A DNA stretch of 64,000 nucleotides, taken from positions 3,071,501-3,135,500 of the forward strand of contig NZ_AP022853.1 of assembly GCF_011764585.1 (NCBI RefSeq). Reading direction: 5' to 3'. Every line of letters starts with the position of its first letter. Positions within the stretch are counted from its first letter, which is position 1. Source of the DNA: Sulfurimicrobium lacus (GTDB lineage: Bacteria > Pseudomonadota > Gammaproteobacteria > Burkholderiales > Sulfuricellaceae). Under the pieces are notes generated by a model. It had not been told where the DNA came from. It saw only the letters and a program-made list of their open reading frames with translations, and did not search any database. This document shows positions 18,560-27,621 of this stretch, piece by piece. The position numbers and the translations under genes were made by a program.

Positions 18560-21500
18560 TTACAAATGCACCGTAAAGCTGACATCCGGCGCAAGCGGTA
18601 TTTCTATCTTGGCCTTCGCCCGGACGTCCACTGGAAAAGCTTCGGCATGCACAGCAGCGGTGACTCCCGCGTCATAGCAGCCACCGACGATGCAGGCTCC
18701 AGCCTCAACACCTGCGGCAAAATCGCCGGCCACTTTGGGTTGAGTGGTGATCTGCAGGCCCATGTCCATGTAGCCCTTCACGTACGCCGACGCCACCGAG
18801 GAGGCTCCCACGCCGAGATAGACCTGCTGCGCCCCACCCACCGCGAGGCCGGTATCCGAACCCAGCATCAGGTAGGAGTCCGCATCCTGAATCAGAATGT
18901 GCCCCCTGATGCGCGGGCCGGTATTCTTGCCCGCATACACGTGCCAGCTGCCGCCGCCGACATGCAGGTCGACCGCAGCATTGTTTTCGCCGTTGCCAAG
19001 ATCGAAACGGATGGCGCCACTGAGCATGTCCAGATTGCCCCACAACCGGCCGTCGAAATTACCGCCGCCATATTTGAAAAACCCTGTGAAATCGCCGTCT
19101 CCGCTCTGGCTTGCCTTGAGCAGCCAGGCGCGGAAATCCATGCGGGCTCCGGCGCTGGCACCGGTGGTCACGGTAAAGTCGCCATCCATCATGACCGTGA
19201 ACTTGTCCGAGCTCCCGACCCGCATCCCAACCATGAACGAAGTGTCGGCGCTGGAAGAAAACGCTGCCTGACCAATTGGTTTCCCACCCTGCAGCGAATC
19301 GCCAGTAACGTGATAACCAAGCCCGCCGCGCACCCTGTAAAGGGTCAACGGCACCGGCGAGAGCGATACCCCGCTTGCCCCCAGCGGAATTTCGAGCCGC
19401 GTCAGCCAGTAATCCGTGCTGCCTTCATAACCGAGCAGGAATTCGCCTTTGATCGGCGGCCCGCCAAACATGCCGATGTCGACACTGCCGGTGTAACGCG
19501 TTCCGGGGTTGGGTTTCGGATCATAGACCGGGTCGATGCTGGCCTCCGTCACCGGCTGGCCGGCCGGGAATGCCACTTTGAGATTGAAGGGCGTGCTCAC
19601 CGGCCCACTGCCCTCATAGCTGTCGCCGCTAATCTTGTAAATCGCCTGAACATTTGCCGCCGGCAGCGAGGGAGAGAGGCGGACCTGGCCGCTGAAAGCC
19701 ATTTTCAGGCGCTCGTTGCCGCTGGCCCCGCCTGTCAGGTGCAAGCCCTGCAGTTCCAGCCTGGACTTGCCGAGATCGCCAAAGCCGCCCAGTGGAATAT
19801 CCCGAGTTGCCGTGCCATTTTCGTCGAAATAGGCGCGTCCGTTCATGCCGAAGCGCATGTCAGGCACTGCAATCGGTTCAGAGTTGAAGGCTTTCCCCTC
19901 GGCCTTGAAGCTCAGTTCAGGATCGACAATGGCGCGCCAGCCGCCGCTCTTGTCAAAACCGAAACGGAAGCTGTCCGGCTTGGCGCTCAGGTGAATCGGG
20001 CCAAAATCGCGCTGCACGGTTTCTTTCGGCTTCACGCCTGCAAATTCAAAGCTGCCTTCCTTCTGGTTAGAGGAGAGGAGTTGCACGTCGTCGCTGTGCA
20101 GCAAGGCATTCAGGAACGGCAACTGGACGTCGATGTTGTAGTGCGCATCGAATGTCCCGCTCGATTTGGCTTCCAGCGAAACCTTGTTGAAACTGATCGT
20201 ACCTTTTCCGACGCTCAGGTTCATCAGACGCGGATCATTCTGCAGGGAGAATTTGCCGCAGGCGTGGTTGGTTACACCCCAGTTGCTGCTCTGGATGGTG
20301 ACTGGTGCCAGGTCGGAGGTATTGATCTCGATATCAGCAGAGCCGAAATTCACCCCCACCCAGTTGCTGCCGGAAGCGCCGCCACAGGCATCCGGGCCTT
20401 GGCCGGTGCTGCGGCTCAGATCGAGAGTGACATCGCTGGAGTTCAGGTAAAAACCGCTCCAGCCCAGCGCCACTTTTTTGTCGAGTTTGACTTTAGCACT
20501 CCAGTCGCCGTTTTGCCGCAAATTGGCGGCGGTTTTCCATGACGGCACATCACCGCTACCGGCGAACAGCAGGAAGCTGTCGCCCAGTTTTGCATTCAAG
20601 GTGGCCTTCATTTCCTTCCCTGCCGTGCCTTCGATCTTCGCCACGGACACGTCAGTCAGCCCCATGGTCGAAATGGGTCCGGAAGACACGGTCTGGGACA
20701 GCTTGGTGCCCGGCGCGACGTTTCCAGCCTGGTCCACCTGCCAGTTCTGAAAGGAAACGCCGACGTTCGGAATCAAGGTTGCGCCATTGCTGGAACTGGT
20801 CAGCTTGACATCCAGTGTCCCGCTGCCGCTATATGTCCCTCCCGATTCCTTGGGCAGGTTCTGCTGATCGAGGTAAACGCTGAACTTGTCCCCCTGCTCG
20901 CCGGCAAAATAGAATTCGCACGGCTTGCTCGGATCAATCGCCACCACCTTGTATTTCTTGCTCGGCGATTTCACCTGCTGGCCATCCAGATTAAGGCCCC
21001 CGGCCAAGCGCGAGGAGGTGGCAGACAATTTCCGGCCTGCCGCCGCCAGGGCCGTGGAGGTCTGGGCATCATTGGCATACAGCACGGGCGGCGAGGATTT
21101 TCCGCCTTCCCTGCTCGGCCGCAGGAAGCCCACCTTGACTGCTTTCTCGCCTCTCTGCGCCGCCAGCGCATTCACGTCCACCACACCCCCCCGGCCCTGC
21201 AACCTGAAGGCATGATCGAACAAGGGCTCCGGCTTGACCTTGACCTCGACCCAGATTTCGTACACATCCGCCGGATCCACGGGCAGGGCCGGCGAGTACA
21301 GGTCATGAGTGCCGGGCAGGGGATCTTTCCAGTTTTTTGGGTCCCCTTCCCTTGCTGGCGAACGGCCCACGGTGCCGGGACCGGTTGCCGGGAAGGACTG
21401 GACACCTTTCTTGCCCTTGAGTTTCACTTTCCAGGTCGCGTCAACCGCGCCACTGCCAAAATAGCTCAGCACCGCGTGGGCGGTAAATGCCTTGTTGCAG

Positions 21501-24154
21501 CCGCTGCACGTGGCATCCACCCCATCGTCAAGCTGGAGCACTGCCTGCGAAATGGAGTTATTGGCGAGCTTGACGTTGCCCGGGCCAGAAGCCGATAGAG
21601 ACGCAGCAGATTTTTCCTTGGACGCCACGGCACCACGCGCAATGCCGGTTTTTGCGCTGACTTTGCCGACCGGAGACCGAGCCCGCTGCGGCGGACCGAA
21701 CGACACGATGTCCACCGACTCGAGGTGCAGCGGTCCATAAGCCACTGGATCCATGTACGGCATGATGTTGACCGTCTGGCACATCATCACATATGCACGT
21801 TCGGCGATGTCCTTTGCCTTGGCGTCATTATCCCTTCCTCCGGCCTGCGCCAAGCTGCCGGTGCCGCGCAGTTGTCCGTAAGCTCCAAGCCCTGCCGAGC
21901 CTGACGGATGATCGTAGGCATCCGCCAGATCGGCAGGGTTCGCCTGCTGCACATCCCTTTCCGCCAACTGATAGACGCGGATATTGAAATAGCCGGTGCG
22001 CGAATATTGGTGGGTGAAGAACGTTTCACGCCGCGCGGCATGTTCCTTGTTGCCAATCGCCACCGTATGCGAATACTCGCCGTATTCCTGCTGGTCCGGC
22101 AGCGTCATGGCGACATCGCCGTTGATGCCTTTTTTGTCCTGGTCGTTGTAAAGAGGATCTTCCGGTTTGCCCACCAGCGGTACCACCGTGCCATCGCCCC
22201 AATCCACGAACAGATTGTCGAAGCGATATTTGGCAACCGTCGGAAGAGTCGCCGTGCCCATGCCGGACTGCGACGAACCAGATGACTTGGAAGGCTCCAG
22301 TTCCACGCCGGGATGGGATTCGTAAGGCGAATTGGCGAGCACCACCTTGCCCGAGAGTATCCAGTTGTCGAATGGATGCGCCACTGCGGCCACGCTGGTA
22401 TCGCCTTCGCCCTTGTCCATATTCTGGGCGCGCAGAACCGGCTGCGCCTGGGGCACCAGCGGGCAGGCGCCGAAGCCATTCGGCCGATTCGGCTTCCTGA
22501 GCGGCCAGCGATCGGAAATCTCGACTTCGACAGGTTCACCCGGCTGCACCAGAACGCCCGTCATGCCCTGCCTGCCCGTATCGGAGACACCCTGCGCAGA
22601 CATGTTGGCAGCCACCAATCGGACGGGCGCATCGCTCTCCATGGCCGCTTTCTGCTCGACCCCGTTGCTCAGGTAAACGCGGTAGCCCGCCACTTCCCAC
22701 AGCAGGTCTGTTGCGTTCGGGTAGTTCACGGGAGGCGCACTTTCCTGCTGTGCAGCCCCTCCTGCCGACCCGGCGGGGGAATATTTTGCACTGCTCGGCG
22801 ACTTTACCTTGGCACCGCCCTTGGCCGTGCCTGAAGGAGCGGCACTGAGAGGACCGGTAGCGGGATTAAGCAACGTGTCGAGGAAGGCTGGATCAGGCTG
22901 ATAGTAGGTCGGGGGCGGTAATTTTGTCGGCTGCGAACTGCCCGGCCATACCGCCGTGCCGCCCTCAAGGCGCTTGCGCATCAGCACATTGCCGTTTTTA
23001 TTCAGAATGCGAAACTCGAAAAACTCAGCCGTACCCGGGTTTTTCTCCTGCCAGCGGAACACCAGATCATCCTGCAACAGGGGCGCGCTATCGGCCATGT
23101 TGCACTCACCGCTTAGCGCAACGCCATCCCTCGAGCAAGTCATCTTGGTGCCGGTTGCGGGGTCGGTTTTAGCCGTGGAAGACCATCCCGGCGATTTCAA
23201 CTCGATCCGGCCCGGTTTGAAACTGGTATCGAACGGCCTCAGCTTGGGTTTGACATCCATCGGCTTGAAGCCAGCCAGCACCTGAACGCTAGCAGAAGTC
23301 ATGCTCCACGCCTGGTTTGGCGTCATGCGCGCCCCGACCAGGCGCACGCCCGGCTGAGCACTGGATGCGACTTCCACTTCCATCTGGGCAAAGGACGAAG
23401 TGATGATTTTAGGCGGCGTCTTGATCTTGACGCCGTCGCCAAAGCGCAGTTCCATGCCGTTCACGAAATCGTTCCCGTTCAGTGTCAACTGGTAAGTTTT
23501 TCCGGTCTGCCACTGGTTCGGCACAACCTGCAAGGCGATTACCGGAACGGGATTGGACATCGGCGTCTGTGGTGGCGGTGCTGGCGGTGCTGGCGGCATC
23601 TTCACCCCGGGAAGCGGGGCCGCAGCTCCTGCCATCCCGGCCAGGCCCGGCCCGGGCATAATGGTGATGCGGGCAGGCTGCGGCTGCGGCGGCAGGACCG
23701 CAAGGCTGGAAGGCACGGTGAGAATCACCTGACGCACGCCTGGCGCGGCGCCCGGCTCGACCCTGACATTCACCTGGGCGCCGCGTCCGCCTTCTGCCGC
23801 GAAAATAAGCGGGGAAGTCAGGGTAACTCCGCTGCCGAAGTCCACCTTGATGCCGGGCCGGAGCCCCTGTCCCAGCAATTGCAGGGTGTAGTTCTGCCCC
23901 GGCATCAGCGTGGATGGCGAAACGGACTGAATGGTGGCTGTAGTGGTTTGTGCCGCCGGAGGCGGGGCCATAATGGCGGGGGTTGAAGCGGGCGCTCTAT
24001 TGAGGACCGGCGGCACGGTGATCATGTTCCGCATGTCAGCCGCAAAAGAGAGCTGGGCCGCGAAAATGCTCAGCGATACCAAAAACAATAGCGCGGACAG
24101 ATGCCAAAACCCAGCCCCGCACCACTCAACGGCCCATGCCTTATTCCGCGCCAT
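18560..24154 (-). CDS. giant exported multidomain protein (IPT/TIG-like, PKD-like, long beta-rich C-terminus)
   Basis: 1864 residues. A signal peptide ends near residue 39 (AAQLSFA). Two IPT/TIG-like units lie near 72-165 (SVSPSTLMPGQNYTLQLLG, PGVRQVILTV) and 205-295, separated by a Pro/Gly linker. Residues about 640-725 look PKD-like: DNLFVDWGDGT and HQYSRTGYFNIRVYQ. A CSGC pair lies near 885. From about 950 to the end the chain is rich in short beta strands and ends SFTVHL, with no family I recognise; GGGSWHVYAGKNTGPRIRG and a small GACIVGGCY motif are near the end. It has the build of a large surface or matrix protein. Function unknown. Confidence 0.85.
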   Translation of the reverse strand: MARNKAWAVEWCGAGFWHLSALLFLVSLSIFAAQLSFAADMRNMITVPPVLNRAPASTPAIMAPPPAAQTTTATIQSVSPSTLMPGQNYTLQLLGQGLRPGIKVDFGSGVTLTSPLIFAAEGGRGAQVNVRVEPGAAPGVRQVILTVPSSLAVLPPQPQPARITIMPGPGLAGMAGAAAPLPGVKMPPAPPAPPPQTPMSNPVPVIALQVVPNQWQTGKTYQLTLNGNDFVNGMELRFGDGVKIKTPPKIITSSFAQMEVEVASSAQPGVRLVGARMTPNQAWSMTSASVQVLAGFKPMDVKPKLRPFDTSFKPGRIELKSPGWSSTAKTDPATGTKMTCSRDGVALSGECNMADSAPLLQDDLVFRWQEKNPGTAEFFEFRILNKNGNVLMRKRLEGGTAVWPGSSQPTKLPPPTYYQPDPAFLDTLLNPATGPLSAAPSGTAKGGAKVKSPSSAKYSPAGSAGGAAQQESAPPVNYPNATDLLWEVAGYRVYLSNGVEQKAAMESDAPVRLVAANMSAQGVSDTGRQGMTGVLVQPGEPVEVEISDRWPLRKPNRPNGFGACPLVPQAQPVLRAQNMDKGEGDTSVAAVAHPFDNWILSGKVVLANSPYESHPGVELEPSKSSGSSQSGMGTATLPTVAKYRFDNLFVDWGDGTVVPLVGKPEDPLYNDQDKKGINGDVAMTLPDQQEYGEYSHTVAIGNKEHAARRETFFTHQYSRTGYFNIRVYQLAERDVQQANPADLADAYDHPSGSAGLGAYGQLRGTGSLAQAGGRDNDAKAKDIAERAYVMMCQTVNIMPYMDPVAYGPLHLESVDIVSFGPPQRARSPVGKVSAKTGIARGAVASKEKSAASLSASGPGNVKLANNSISQAVLQLDDGVDATCSGCNKAFTAHAVLSYFGSGAVDATWKVKLKGKKGVQSFPATGPGTVGRSPAREGDPKNWKDPLPGTHDLYSPALPVDPADVYEIWVEVKVKPEPLFDHAFRLQGRGGVVDVNALAAQRGEKAVKVGFLRPSREGGKSSPPVLYANDAQTSTALAAAGRKLSATSSRLAGGLNLDGQQVKSPSKKYKVVAIDPSKPCEFYFAGEQGDKFSVYLDQQNLPKESGGTYSGSGTLDVKLTSSSNGATLIPNVGVSFQNWQVDQAGNVAPGTKLSQTVSSGPISTMGLTDVSVAKIEGTAGKEMKATLNAKLGDSFLLFAGSGDVPSWKTAANLRQNGDWSAKVKLDKKVALGWSGFYLNSSDVTLDLSRSTGQGPDACGGASGSNWVGVNFGSADIEINTSDLAPVTIQSSNWGVTNHACGKFSLQNDPRLMNLSVGKGTISFNKVSLEAKSSGTFDAHYNIDVQLPFLNALLHSDDVQLLSSNQKEGSFEFAGVKPKETVQRDFGPIHLSAKPDSFRFGFDKSGGWRAIVDPELSFKAEGKAFNSEPIAVPDMRFGMNGRAYFDENGTATRDIPLGGFGDLGKSRLELQGLHLTGGASGNERLKMAFSGQVRLSPSLPAANVQAIYKISGDSYEGSGPVSTPFNLKVAFPAGQPVTEASIDPVYDPKPNPGTRYTGSVDIGMFGGPPIKGEFLLGYEGSTDYWLTRLEIPLGASGVSLSPVPLTLYRVRGGLGYHVTGDSLQGGKPIGQAAFSSSADTSFMVGMRVGSSDKFTVMMDGDFTVTTGASAGARMDFRAWLLKASQSGDGDFTGFFKYGGGNFDGRLWGNLDMLSGAIRFDLGNGENNAAVDLHVGGGSWHVYAGKNTGPRIRGHILIQDADSYLMLGSDTGLAVGGAQQVYLGVGASSVASAYVKGYMDMGLQITTQPKVAGDFAAGVEAGACIVGGCYDAGVTAAVHAEAFPVDVRAKAKIEIPLAPDVSFTVHL

Positions 24155-24181
24155 TTGTTTTTCCCCCCCTTTATCCCCTGA

Positions 24182-24466
24182 CTAGCGCCTCTGCGGCATC
24201 GGTGGCTCCGGCTGGGGATTGATACCTACGGCTGTTCCCGGCCTGAGAAGCTTATGCTCCACTGGTAACGGAGGTTCTGGCTGGGGATTGATGCCAACCT
24301 TTTCAGCGGGCTTTAAAATTTTCTGTCTCGGCGCGCCCGGCGGTTCGGGTTGGGGGTTGATAGCGATGGCTTCGCCAGGCTTGAGCGGCTGCGCGCCGAA
24401 CGCGAATGGAGAGGACGTAGCTGCCAGCAACACGAGCAGAATGCCAAACCTTGATTGCATATTCAT
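24182..24466 (-). CDS. small exported protein with three NPQPEPP repeats
   Basis: 94 residues. The ATG at 24466 is chosen because a GAGG site precedes it and a signal peptide follows ([19 protein letters not shown]). The whole mature protein is three repeats of exactly 23 residues starting near positions 28, 51 and 74, each with L(K/R)P(G/A).(A/K).(A/G)INPQPEPP. No globular domain is predicted by eye; the proline-rich repeats suggest an extended linker or ligand chain. It is the first gene of the exported-protein unit, 27 bases before the giant protein gene. Proteins with NPQPEPP repeats occur elsewhere but I know of no assigned function. Confidence 0.8.
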   Translation of the reverse strand: MNMQSRFGILLVLLAATSSPFAFGAQPLKPGEAIAINPQPEPPGAPRQKILKPAEKVGINPQPEPPLPVEHKLLRPGTAVGINPQPEPPMPQRR

Positions 24467-24673
24467 GGAAACCTCATTGGAATATGGAAATTTCAGGAAC
24501 ACACGTGCGCCGGCCAAACCACCGCAAACCTGGCAGTTATGACGAATACAAATTCGAGATCGGTGAATCCTTTTATAGCAGAATTCACATGTCCTGACAA
24601 CGCGATATCAAATGGTGTCACGGCAAGGCTGATGGCGGTAGAATTGGAAGTTTTCAGAATCCGGAACATCACC

Positions 24674-26389
24674 ATGCGCGTTTCACAATTTTTCCTCTCC
24701 ACCCTCAAGGAAGCCCCGACCGAAGCCGAGCTGGTCAGCCACAAGCTGATGCTGCGCGCCGGCCTGATCAAGCGCCTGGGCAGCGGGCTTTACAGCTGGA
24801 TGCCGCTGGGCCTGAAGGTGCTGCGCAAGGTGGAAAACATCGTGCGCGAGGAAATGGACCGGGCCGGCGCCATCGAGCTGCTGATGCCCGCCGTGATCCC
24901 CGCCGAGCTGTGGCAGGAAACCGGGCGCTGGGACGTGTTCGGCCCGCAGATGCTGAAGATCAGGGACCGCCACGAACGCGAGTTCTGTTTCGGCCCCACC
25001 CACGAGGAAGTCATCACCGACGTGGCGCGGCGCGAGATCAAGAGCTACCGCCAGCTGCCGATCAACTTCTACCAGATCCAGACCAAGTTCCGCGACGAGA
25101 TCCGCCCGCGCTTCGGCGTGATGCGCGCACGCGAGTTCGTGATGAAGGACTCCTACTCCTTCCATGCCGACCGCGCCTCGCTGGAACAGACCTATGAAGT
25201 GATGTACCAGACCTATTCGCGCATCTTCACCCGCCTGGGGCTGAAGTTCCGCGCCGTGGCGGCGGATACCGGCGCCATCGGCGGCTCCGGCTCGCACGAA
25301 TTCCACGTGCTGGCGGATTCCGGCGAGGACGCCATCGCCTTCTGCCCCAGTTCCGACTATGCCGCCAACGTCGAGCTGGCCGAAGCAGTCTCGCCGAGCG
25401 CCCCACGCCCGGCGCCCACTCAGCCTATGCAGAAGATTTCGACACCGGGCAAGCACAGCATCGAACAGGTGTGCGAATACCTCAAGGTTCCCGCCGAGAA
25501 AACCGTCAAGACGCTGCTGGTCGAAGGCCGCGACGGAGGCGTGGTGGCGCTGCTGCTGCGCGGCGACCATGAGCTGAACGAAGTCAAGGCAGGCAAGCTG
25601 CTCCAGCTCCCCGAAGCCGTGCGCTTCGCCAGCGACGCACAGATTCTTGCTGCCGCCGGCTGCCGGGCCGGTTCGCTGGGCCCGGTCGGGCTGAACATTC
25701 CCATCATCGCCGACCGCTCCGTGGCAGTGATGAGTGATTTCGTCTGCGGCGCCAACGAGGATGGCTACCATCTCACCGGTGTCAATTTCGTGCGCGACCT
25801 GCCCGAACTCAAGGAAGTGGTGGACATCCGCAACGCCGTGGAAGGCGACCCCAGCCCGGACGGCAAGGGCATACTGGAACTGTGCCGCGGCATCGAGGTC
25901 GGCCATATCTTCCAGCTCGGCAACAAGTATTCCTCGGCCATGAACGCCACTTTCCTCGACGAATCCGGCAAGGATCGCGTCATGGAAATGGGCTGCTACG
26001 GCATCGGCGTATCGCGCATCGTGGCCGCCGCCATCGAGCAGAATCACGACGCGCGCGGCATCATCTGGCCGCCCTCCATCGCCCCCTACGAACTGGCCAT
26101 CGTACCCATCGGCATGGGGCGCAGCGAACTGGTGAAAGACACCGTGAACAAGCTCTATGCCGACCTCAAGGCAGCCGGCATCGAAGTGCTGCTGGACGAC
26201 CGCGACGAGCGCCCCGGCGTGATGTTCGCCGACATGGAACTGGTCGGCATCCCGCACCGCATCGTGGTGGGCGAGCGCGGGCTGAAGGAAGGTAACCTCG
26301 AATATCAGGGACGCCGCGACGAAAAAGCGCAGGCCATCGCCTTGAATTCGGTGCTGGAATTCGTACAATCCAAATTATGCGAAGACTGA
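24674..26389 (+). CDS. proS: prolyl-tRNA synthetase, bacterial type with editing domain
   Basis: 571 residues, the length of ProS with the inserted YbaK-like editing domain. Class II motifs are present: [17 protein letters not shown] near the start, [11 protein letters not shown] near residue 108, [17 protein letters not shown], and [20 protein letters not shown] near 440. The insert ([21 protein letters not shown] onward, about 255-380) removes mischarged alanine. The ATG at 24674 (MRVSQFF) is the family start; longer upstream frames are non-conserved. The gene is divergent from the exported-protein unit, with about 200 bases between starts. Confidence 0.97.
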   Translation: MRVSQFFLSTLKEAPTEAELVSHKLMLRAGLIKRLGSGLYSWMPLGLKVLRKVENIVREEMDRAGAIELLMPAVIPAELWQETGRWDVFGPQMLKIRDRHEREFCFGPTHEEVITDVARREIKSYRQLPINFYQIQTKFRDEIRPRFGVMRAREFVMKDSYSFHADRASLEQTYEVMYQTYSRIFTRLGLKFRAVAADTGAIGGSGSHEFHVLADSGEDAIAFCPSSDYAANVELAEAVSPSAPRPAPTQPMQKISTPGKHSIEQVCEYLKVPAEKTVKTLLVEGRDGGVVALLLRGDHELNEVKAGKLLQLPEAVRFASDAQILAAAGCRAGSLGPVGLNIPIIADRSVAVMSDFVCGANEDGYHLTGVNFVRDLPELKEVVDIRNAVEGDPSPDGKGILELCRGIEVGHIFQLGNKYSSAMNATFLDESGKDRVMEMGCYGIGVSRIVAAAIEQNHDARGIIWPPSIAPYELAIVPIGMGRSELVKDTVNKLYADLKAAGIEVLLDDRDERPGVMFADMELVGIPHRIVVGERGLKEGNLEYQGRRDEKAQAIALNSVLEFVQSKLCED

Positions 26390-27006
26390 TAGCGTTATCG
26401 CTACTCCTGCTGCTGCCGGCGGCCGCCCAGGCCGGGGCGCAGCTTTATGAACCGCTGTCCGACAGCGTGCGGGCAGCGCTTTACAAATCAGTGAGCGACA
26501 GCGCCCCGCGACGCCCGTCCTTTTCCTCGCCGGTGGAAGAGGCGAACTGGCTGGCCGAAATGTCGCACCGCATGGAAAAACGCATACCGGATCGCACCAC
26601 CCGCCTGGATTTCCTCAGAGCAGTACATTACGAAGCATCGCGCGCGGGGCTCGATCCACAGCTGGTACTCGGCCTGATCCAGGTCGAAAGCGGCTTCAAG
26701 AAATACTCCGTTTCCAGCGCTGGTGCGCGCGGCTATATGCAGGTGATGCCGTTCTGGGTCAAGCTCATCGGGGCCAGCGACAACAACCTGTTCCACATCC
26801 GCACCAACCTGCGTTATGGCTGCACCATCCTGCGCCACTATCTGGACATCGAGCGCGGCGACCTGTATCGCGCGCTGGGCCGCTACAACGGCAGTCTCGG
26901 CCGCCCCGAATATCCCACGCTGGTGGTCGGGGCATGGCGCAACGGCTGGTCCTATCCAGACCGGTCGAGAAGCGCTTCCAGCCGGAGTACTCAACCAGCG
27001 TCCTGA
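26377..27006 (+). CDS. lytic transglycosylase (SLT domain)
   Basis: 209 residues with a signal peptide ([16 protein letters not shown]). The catalytic domain shows [22 protein letters not shown] with the catalytic Glu in VES, then GYMQVMPFW and [12 protein letters not shown]...ALGRYNGS. It should cleave the MurNAc-GlcNAc bond of peptidoglycan to form 1,6-anhydro products in the periplasm. The start lies inside the last 13 bases of proS, indicating coupling. A short Ser/Arg-rich tail ends the protein. Confidence 0.92.
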   Translation: MRRLIALSLLLLLPAAAQAGAQLYEPLSDSVRAALYKSVSDSAPRRPSFSSPVEEANWLAEMSHRMEKRIPDRTTRLDFLRAVHYEASRAGLDPQLVLGLIQVESGFKKYSVSSAGARGYMQVMPFWVKLIGASDNNLFHIRTNLRYGCTILRHYLDIERGDLYRALGRYNGSLGRPEYPTLVVGAWRNGWSYPDRSRSASSRSTQPAS

Positions 27007-27022
27007 TCAAGGAGCACTGAGC

Positions 27023-27439
27023 ATGCAGAAATTTCATCTGGCGTGGGACGAGAGCCGCCACACGCTGGGCATCGCCTCCATCGACCGCCAGCACCACGCG
27101 CTGATCGACATGGTCAACGCCCTGGTGGACGCAGTGGAGCGCAATTGCGACCCTGAGCAGATACGCAGTCAGATGGCCAAGCTCATCCGTTTCACCGAGG
27201 AGCACTTCACCCACGAAGAAGAAATTATGCTCCGCCATGGCTTCCCCGAGCGAGAAAAACACGCCCTCGAACACCAGGAAGTACTGCACAAGGCCGTCAC
27301 CATGATGGAAGATTTCAAGCCCGACGATGCCAATCGCGTTGTGCTGGTCACGGCCTTCCTGATCGACTGTGCGGAGAATCACATCCTGCACGATGACAGG
27401 GAACTCACCCTGTTCCTGCAGGAAAAAGGCCTGCGCTGA
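27023..27439 (+). CDS. bacteriohemerythrin
   Basis: 138 residues, the usual size of a single-domain bacteriohemerythrin. Di-iron ligands are visible as H in SRHTLGI, H in DRQHHALIDM, the HFTHEEEIMLRHGF segment with His and Glu ligands, H..LEHQEVLH, and HILHDD near the end. The protein reversibly binds oxygen and may supply or sense O2. The ATG at 27023 has a strong AAGGAG site 9 bases upstream. It lies 16 bases after the transglycosylase gene and before a c-di-GMP signalling block. Confidence 0.94.
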   Translation: MQKFHLAWDESRHTLGIASIDRQHHALIDMVNALVDAVERNCDPEQIRSQMAKLIRFTEEHFTHEEEIMLRHGFPEREKHALEHQEVLHKAVTMMEDFKPDDANRVVLVTAFLIDCAENHILHDDRELTLFLQEKGLR

Positions 27440-27621
27440 CTCCATCCGATCGCCGCCTTGTCACATCAAGGCAATAAAGACCTGCTACATTCATCACCGG
27501 AATCCGGCCGTTTCTACCCAGAAACGACACATTTCGCGCATTTCCATCTCAGATATTGAGCGCGGCAACGAGGTTCCAATCCGGAAACTTTGCGGTTTTC
27601 CCGGAAAACTAGCGGCCTATC

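Noticed and set aside
18236-20542. A 768-codon forward frame opposite the giant exported protein gene
   Set aside because: It is antisense to a gene with signal peptide, ribosome site and domain matches; its translation has no recognisable domain and is rich in Arg, His and Gln, as expected for a complement of GC-rich code.
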